In this document: piece by piece, positions 58,204-64,000 of the stretch | Numbering within the stretch: the stretch's first letter is position 1 | Layout of the letters: every line of letters starts with the position of its first letter | NCBI GenBank assembly: GCA_013138735.1 | Contig: WTCE01000054.1 | Location: forward strand, 43,571-107,570 | From: Crocinitomix sp. | GTDB lineage: Bacteria; Bacteroidota; Bacteroidia; Flavobacteriales_D; Crocinitomicaceae | Direction: 5' to 3' | DNA length: 64,000 nt | Notes under the pieces: generated by a model | What the model saw: only the letters and a program-made list of their open reading frames with translations | Database searches by the model: none | Told to the model about the DNA's origin: nothing | Program-made: the position numbers and the translations under genes

Positions 58204-58565
58204 ATGTGTTCCCAAGGAAGTAAGGAGAGCGGAATTCGCAATAAAACACTGTATTTGAGTAAAATAACGAAGGCTTTTATTACATAATATTCTAAGTTTA
58301 TTTTAAAGAATTTAAACTTGTAATATAACTCAAACACTACTTTGTCAGGACTACGTATGACTTTCGTCAATCTTGCTTTTTGGCGTGTTATTCTTGCTTA
58401 TTATGTTAATAATCGACCCTGAAATTATCCCATAGTTTTTATCGTGATTTCAATTCCCATTTAGTAGATGTGCAATTTTAAGTAAGGAAGAACAAATAAT
58501 TCATGAATAGCTTCGTTACAATTTCATAAAGTATAAACACGTTCAATCCTTATCAATTTAAAAGC

Positions 58566-58593
58566 TTGAATCCTTTTTTTTGCAATATCTTTG
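58566..58593 (+). promoter_or_regulatory. Candidate Bacteroidetes sigma promoter (TTG-N17-TATCTTTG)
   Basis: TTG at 58566, TATCTTTG at 58586, about 20 nt before ATG 58614. Confidence 0.55.
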
Positions 58594-58613
58594 AACAAAA
58601 TTCATAACCCATT

Positions 58614-60317
58614 ATGCTAAAATCAAAAATTTTACTTGGAACTTTATTTTTTATACTAACCGGATTTGGACAAACCTTTGAATGGGGGATTATTAACGGC
58701 GGAACTGGCCTAGACGCGATATACAATATAGGCGTCACCTCAGATGGCAGCATAATTTCAGTGGGAATATTTGAAGAAACGGTAGATTTTGATCCCGGAG
58801 CTGATGAAGTATCGCTAACCTCTTTTGGGGAAATAGATGTTTTCATACATAAAACAAATTCAGATGGAGAATTGATTTGGGCGGTTTCTATTGGCGGAGA
58901 AAACGCCGAAAATTCAACGAGCATGACACTTGACGCTGATGATAATATTTTTATTGCAGGATCATTCGAATCAACTGTTGATTTTGATCCTGGTGCGGGT
59001 GTATTTAATTTAACGGCACCAGGTGCTGATCCTCATGAAAATTTCATTTTGAAATTAGATCCTGATGGGAATTTTTTGTGGGCTAAATCATTTGGTGGCG
59101 ATTTAAACGAGGCTAATAATGAAATTAAAGTAGATGGAGATGGTAATATTTATTGTGCTGGCTTTTTCGAAGGAACGGTTGACTTAGACCCGGGTGCTGC
59201 TATTTTAGAATATACAGCAACTGGAATTGGTTCCGCTTTTGTCATAAAATTAGATGAGAATGGTGATTTAATTTGGCATTATGTCATTAACGGGATTACC
59301 GCAGCTCACGGAAACTCGGCCTACGAGGTTGTCATTTCTGAAATTGGTGAAGTAACACTAACAGGGCATTTTTCGGAAACAGTTGATTTTGATTTTAGTG
59401 AAGCCACTTACAATGCAACTGCAGTAGGCGGAGCAGATGTATTTGTACTACGCCTCAATGCAGATGGAGAATTTATTTGGATGAACAGCTTTGGTGGTTC
59501 TGGAACAGACAGATGTTTTCAAGCAAAATTAGATGCTGAAGGAAATACCTATATAACAGGAGAGTTTATACACTCATTTACAATTACCCTTCCTGACGGT
59601 GAAGAAACATTTACTTCACACGGAAGTTATGACATTTTTCTAGCTAAACTAGATAGTGACGGGAACTTTTTATGGATGAAAATAATTGGCGGTGTTGCTC
59701 CAGACGGCGGAAGAGCCGTTTATTTATGCGCTGATGGAAACTTGGCCATTACGGGTAGATTTCAATCTGTAGTAGATTTTGACCCAAATGAAGGCGTATT
59801 TGAATTAAACTCAAGCTCTAGCATAGATGGCTATATCGGGAAAATAAGCCCCTCAGGGAATCTTTTATGGGCGGAATCTTTTGGCGGAAGTGCGAGTGAT
59901 TTTGGATTAGATATAAAAGAGACTGCTGACGGTAGTATCTACGTTTGCGGTGCGTTTAACGAATCCGCAGATTTAAATCCTGGTGGCGGAATTCAAAATG
60001 TCACTTCGGCTGGTAGTTATGATGGTTTTCTTCTAAAACTAAGTGGTACTGTTGGACTAACGCCCAATGAATTACCAAAAGTAACGCTCTACCCCAACCC
60101 TGCCAATACTGAAGTATTTCTTGAGTTTAATGAAGTCTTGAATCAAAGTAAAATTAAAGTATTTAATATTTCGGGACAAGTCGTTTACACGAACTACTAC
60201 CCTAATGAAACGCCACGAAACTTGAGAATTGAATTAAATCAAGAACCGGGGGTCTATTTTGTTCATGTCAACGCGCTAGATCGTGAAACACTCGTTTTTA
60301 AATTGATTGTGATGTGA
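58614..60317 (+). CDS. SBBP-like beta-propeller protein with T9SS type A sorting domain
   Basis: Repeated DGNFLWAKSFGG / ANGEFIWMNSFGG / VDFDPGAG units; C-terminal VTLYPNPANTEVFLEF...PGVYFVHV. Confidence 0.88.
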   Translation: MLKSKILLGTLFFILTGFGQTFEWGIINGGTGLDAIYNIGVTSDGSIISVGIFEETVDFDPGADEVSLTSFGEIDVFIHKTNSDGELIWAVSIGGENAENSTSMTLDADDNIFIAGSFESTVDFDPGAGVFNLTAPGADPHENFILKLDPDGNFLWAKSFGGDLNEANNEIKVDGDGNIYCAGFFEGTVDLDPGAAILEYTATGIGSAFVIKLDENGDLIWHYVINGITAAHGNSAYEVVISEIGEVTLTGHFSETVDFDFSEATYNATAVGGADVFVLRLNADGEFIWMNSFGGSGTDRCFQAKLDAEGNTYITGEFIHSFTITLPDGEETFTSHGSYDIFLAKLDSDGNFLWMKIIGGVAPDGGRAVYLCADGNLAITGRFQSVVDFDPNEGVFELNSSSSIDGYIGKISPSGNLLWAESFGGSASDFGLDIKETADGSIYVCGAFNESADLNPGGGIQNVTSAGSYDGFLLKLSGTVGLTPNELPKVTLYPNPANTEVFLEFNEVLNQSKIKVFNISGQVVYTNYYPNETPRNLRIELNQEPGVYFVHVNALDRETLVFKLIVM

Positions 60318-60397
60318 TAGTTGGCCCAGTTCAAAAGTCATTCGCAAATGCTTACTTTTAGATTATTTGGCATGAATCAATAAGAACAAGTTTTCCT

Positions 60398-60994
60398 ATG
60401 TTTAAGAAAATATTCTCCTTTATGAAAAAGGATACTCCAAAGGTTATCAAAAAGGAGGCTAACAATGTTCTTAAAATCTATAATGTTGTTTTGCGAGGCG
60501 AAAACGTTGACAGTGATTATTGGAATGAAGACCATGGCTCATTGGATTTAATTCACATTTTCGAAGAAAATTTTACGAAAAATGATTGGATAGCATTAGC
60601 CTTGGATTTGAATAATTGGTCTACAGAGCAGTTAGAGTTATTTATTCAAGGAATATTAGGTGGATATTCAGGATTTACGAATAATGGGATTTATTATTAT
60701 AACGATAAAGAAGCCATTTTGGAAATAACGAAAACAATTCCATATCGATTTGACTTGTTATTTCCCATCCTTCAAATCGAAAATGACAGAAAAGAACTTT
60801 ACAACCCTTTATCCTGCGAAATAATTGAAAATATTAACTTTATTAATGACCATTTTGACATTTTGCTCGCGATAGATTTGGGATATTTAGACAAAATAAG
60901 AACGATATTAGAACTACTAAAGTTATCAGACTCAAAACATGAAATAGTGATTGAATTGAGAGCTAAAATTGATAACTCTAGTAAATCCCCCTAG
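60398..60994 (+). CDS. Hypothetical protein
   Basis: 198-aa ORF, no recognised family. Confidence 0.5.
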   Translation: MFKKIFSFMKKDTPKVIKKEANNVLKIYNVVLRGENVDSDYWNEDHGSLDLIHIFEENFTKNDWIALALDLNNWSTEQLELFIQGILGGYSGFTNNGIYYYNDKEAILEITKTIPYRFDLLFPILQIENDRKELYNPLSCEIIENINFINDHFDILLAIDLGYLDKIRTILELLKLSDSKHEIVIELRAKIDNSSKSP

Positions 60995-61013
60995 AAGGGT
61001 TCCGCTCCCCAAA

Positions 61014-61073
61014 GTGCTCCGCTGGGTTTGTAACCCTGCGTGACATCCCTTTTAATGGAATTTACAATCTCCA
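61014..61073. repeat. REP-like doublet e (inverted orientation)
   Basis: CGCTGGGTTTGTAACCCTGCG then GGAATTTACAATCTCC. Confidence 0.75.
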
Positions 61074-61160
61074 ATTATAACATTCACTAAAACCCTACAA
61101 TTCACTATTTTAGCAAAAAAATAGAATCCAATTCTATGCTCACTTTAAATCAAAGTATTC

Positions 61161-61790
61161 ATGACCGCACAAGATTTTTTATCAAAATATTTAGAATATA
61201 TGACGATTTGGGCACCGTATAATGCAGATAGCCCACCAGGAAAGATAAGACGTAAACAACTTATAGCTCTGATTCAAGCTTTTGAACTAGATGCTAACCC
61301 TGGTAACTTTCTAGAAAGAATAAAGGGTAAATTCTCTAGTAAAAAGAAAGATCCTTTGAATGATTTTCCAATGGGTCAATTTCTTTATAGTGATGACTTA
61401 AATGATTATAGAGAGATTAAATCCAAAATCAAATCTTTTCTTGATGCACATTATAAAGATATACCGTCCAAATATCGAGAAGAAATGCATTTAGGCTGGC
61501 TCTTTAATAATTTGTTATTATTTCGAATTGATGTGCATAAAATCGCTTATCCTGACAAAGGAATGGATGAAGGTTTTTCTGGAGCCTTAATGTACAGTCA
61601 TCATTTAAAAAGAAAAATCAAAGATGTTATTCAATTCAACATTACTGAAATTGATGAAACCTTGTGTTACTTAATGGATCAAAAAAATCAAGACATCCCT
61701 ATCTCCAGATTAGTCTCAGAGTTTAATTACCCTAATGTCGATTTAGACAAAACCGAAAGCGACTGGTTATCAGATTCAGACAACTACTAA
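61161..61790 (+). CDS. Hypothetical protein
   Basis: 209-aa ORF, no recognised family. Confidence 0.5.
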   Translation: MTAQDFLSKYLEYMTIWAPYNADSPPGKIRRKQLIALIQAFELDANPGNFLERIKGKFSSKKKDPLNDFPMGQFLYSDDLNDYREIKSKIKSFLDAHYKDIPSKYREEMHLGWLFNNLLLFRIDVHKIAYPDKGMDEGFSGALMYSHHLKRKIKDVIQFNITEIDETLCYLMDQKNQDIPISRLVSEFNYPNVDLDKTESDWLSDSDNY

Positions 61791-61810
61791 ATCCCCTGAC
61801 TTTGTTAAAA

Positions 61811-61831
61811 CGCAGGGTTGCAAACCCTGCG
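61811..61831. repeat. REP-like element f
   Basis: CGCAGGGTTGCAAACCCTGCG perfect palindromic hairpin. Confidence 0.85.
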
Positions 61832-61919
61832 CAGCGGCTTACAAAAATAATGGATCCTGCTTCATAACGTAAATTGCTATAATTCCCTATTTTTACAAGA
61901 CTGAAAATAGTAGATAAAA

Positions 61920-62471
61920 ATGTTTTTGAAACCTGCATCATTCATTCTTTCACTGAGTATTATAGCCACGTTTACCGCTTGTCAGCAAGTTGATAATGAT
62001 CAAAATATGGAGAAAAAAACTATAGCAACTGATAACCCTGATAGCTTAGATGATAAGAATACATATCTGAATCCAGTGGATAGTAATATTTATTTTACCG
62101 AAGGTGAATGGGAAACGTACGCTCCTGAAGTCCCGAAAATAAATAAAGGAATCGTGCAAACTAAGCAGATCATCTTATTATTGGATGATGCACAAATGGA
62201 AGCACGCATCTCAATAGATACGTTGGCTGAATTTATCAAAGTAGCAGAAGAAATCATTTATACCGAATTTGAGGATAGTGATAAAGTTGGAGAATTACTT
62301 ATTCAATTTACTTTACACGAAACTGGCATTCCTGGTGTCGCGATATCCTTAACTGATGACGTTGATCGTGATAAAACATCAGAGATAAACAATAAACTAA
62401 AGGCTATTCGCGGATTTGAAACCAAGAAAGACAGTGTTCCCTTTCAATTACATATCGGCATTAATCAATAA
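61920..62471 (+). CDS. Hypothetical lipoprotein
   Basis: Lipobox ATFTACQQ. Confidence 0.55.
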   Translation: MFLKPASFILSLSIIATFTACQQVDNDQNMEKKTIATDNPDSLDDKNTYLNPVDSNIYFTEGEWETYAPEVPKINKGIVQTKQIILLLDDAQMEARISIDTLAEFIKVAEEIIYTEFEDSDKVGELLIQFTLHETGIPGVAISLTDDVDRDKTSEINNKLKAIRGFETKKDSVPFQLHIGINQ

Positions 62472-62615
62472 AATATGAAACCCATGGAACTTCGTTAGGT
62501 TTGCACTGGCTCCTCTTCCATCTCAAACCCCTCAACTATTGTTATAATTCCCTATTTTAGCCAAACACGGACTCACATTACACCTAATACATAACACTTA
62601 ACACTATAAAAAACA

Positions 62616-62893
62616 ATGCCTTTCAGCGCAAACACCATCTACTTTGTTGCCAACAAAAAATTGAAAAAGGAACTTGAAAAAGATCCTGTACTCAGTTATA
62701 ACCTATATTGGATAAAGCCAGGAACCTTAAAGGATGTGAAACTTCCCAAGCAAGGCCTTTTTGCGGTTACAAATATTGAAAGTGCGCAGTATAATGACGG
62801 GCCTTATGTTATTCCATGGGATGGTATTTGGTCTAAAAAACGACAAAAGATACAATTTTATTTAGACGAAAAATCCCATGAGCATCCGCCCAA
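62616..62893 (+). pseudogene. Hypothetical gene truncated by IS insertion
   Basis: ORF runs into IS sequence at CAGGGCAAACGCATTTAAG; the last ~26 codons are encoded by antisense transposase DNA. Confidence 0.65.
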
Positions 62894-64000
62894 CAGGGCA
62901 AACGCATTTAAGCTTTCAGCATTAGCTCAAGATACGGATTATCCCATCCAGCCTTCTTTCGCTTGGATTTGATTCCGAGCTTGCAAGTTTTCTCTTGCTT
63001 GGCTAGATTAAGTGCAATTTTGTTTATTAGTGAAAAGTTTTGAGAAGCATTGCCTTTTCTTTTTCGATTATGGTCTTCATTGAATGCTACGTCTAAGGAC
63101 CAATGTAATTTATTTTCAATCCCCCAATGGTTTCTAATAACATACTGTAATTTTTGGGCACTTGCATTAAGTGAAGTAATATAATATCTAGTGCCGGTTT
63201 CTTTCTGCCCAGTTGCTTTAAACTCTCTAATACTTTCTATTCTTACAACAGATTTTAAGGCAGGCCATTTCTCTATATTTCCCATGTGTATAAAGTCGTT
63301 TATCACTGTGCAAGTCCTTGTTTCAATTCTTCCATGCCCATAATCAACGTCAACGGATTTATCAAAAACTCTATTGAATCTAAATTCATCCTCTATGTTT
63401 TCTAACAGCTCTGGTTGATTTCCTTTTACACCTAAAACATAATTTGCCTTAGCATCAATTATTTTTTTTACAATTTGAGTTTGACATCCCATTGCATCAA
63501 TAGTAATTGTCGTACCTTCTAAAGCTAAAGCCTCTATTAAATTAGGGATTGCTGTTATTTCATTGGTTTTTTCTCCAACCTTAACTTGACCCAAAACTAA
63601 ATTACTTTCACAAGCCCAAGCGCTTACCATGTGAATGGGTGAAACTCCATTCACTTTTGCTCCCCTAATTGTTTTTCCATCAATAGCAACAACCTCACCT
63701 TCTAGTAAAGTTGAAAGTGAGGCGACCCACTCACCAAAACAACGCTCAAAATTTTCTGGACATAAGTTGCTAAAAACCCTATTAAAAGTATCGTGAGATG
63801 GAATGCCATTCGGTAATGGTAAAAAGGTTTTTAGCCAATCATATTTCACTTTTCCATACTCCTCTATTTCTTCCCAAGCTTCACATCCACATATAACTCC
63901 ACAAACTGATATTGCTATAATATCTACCAACTGATGCTTCTTACATTTGTCACGTCTTGGATCTTCCAAATCTTCAAAGAAATCTAATAATTTATCTTTT
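62894..64000 (-). mobile_element. ISAs1-family insertion sequence (partial; continues past window end)
   Basis: Transposase ORF plus putative terminal repeat CAGGGCAAACGCATTTAAG at 62894. Confidence 0.75.
62908..64000 (-). CDS. ISAs1-family transposase, N-terminus beyond window
   Basis: LEDPRRDKCKKHQLVDIIAISVCGVICG, VVAIDGKTIRGA, LGVKGNQPELLE, YYITSLNASA, IRNHWGIENKLHWSLDVAFNED; frame open to window edge (KDKLLDFFEDLEDPRRD). Confidence 0.92.
   Translation of the reverse strand, partial: KDKLLDFFEDLEDPRRDKCKKHQLVDIIAISVCGVICGCEAWEEIEEYGKVKYDWLKTFLPLPNGIPSHDTFNRVFSNLCPENFERCFGEWVASLSTLLEGEVVAIDGKTIRGAKVNGVSPIHMVSAWACESNLVLGQVKVGEKTNEITAIPNLIEALALEGTTITIDAMGCQTQIVKKIIDAKANYVLGVKGNQPELLENIEDEFRFNRVFDKSVDVDYGHGRIETRTCTVINDFIHMGNIEKWPALKSVVRIESIREFKATGQKETGTRYYITSLNASAQKLQYVIRNHWGIENKLHWSLDVAFNEDHNRKRKGNASQNFSLINKIALNLAKQEKTCKLGIKSKRKKAGWDNPYLELMLKA

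Noticed and set aside
58553-58924. 123-aa antisense ORF over the T9SS propeller start
   Set aside because: Antisense to a clear signal peptide/propeller gene with a good promoter.

Overview
This window looks like chromosomal DNA from a Bacteroidetes (Flavobacteriales-like) bacterium. It is AT-rich, and carries several proteins with T9SS-type C-terminal domains, a PUR-alpha-like DUF3276 protein, CHU_C and FISUMP domains, and Bacteroidetes-type promoter motifs. Conserved blocks include a glycan-catabolism locus (glycosylasparaginase, GH20, CutC, GH2 beta-mannosidase), AMP nucleosidase, MiaA, and a DAHP-synthase-like / KdsC-like gene set. Accessory regions contain six tandem CxxC outer-membrane-type paralogs, a ~170-bp tandem repeat, a decayed REP-associated tyrosine transposase (RAYT) with REP-like hairpin doublets, a candidate SLATT/SPOR/HEPN-like membrane module, a ZU5-like/transglutaminase-like protein, a patatin, and an ISAs1-type transposase that appears to interrupt a gene. 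The two most interesting candidate systems are: (1) a minus-strand operon at 54.5-58.1 kb encoding a small Lys-rich peptide, an unknown 340-aa protein, a PEP-synthase-like phosphotransferase and a radical SAM protein with SPASM-like cysteines; (2) a KDO-pathway-like trio at 23.95-26.7 kb in which a divergent ribulose-phosphate-epimerase fold is fused to CBS domains beside a divergent DAHP synthase and an HTH-KdsC fusion. All family assignments come from reading motifs by eye. No database search was run.
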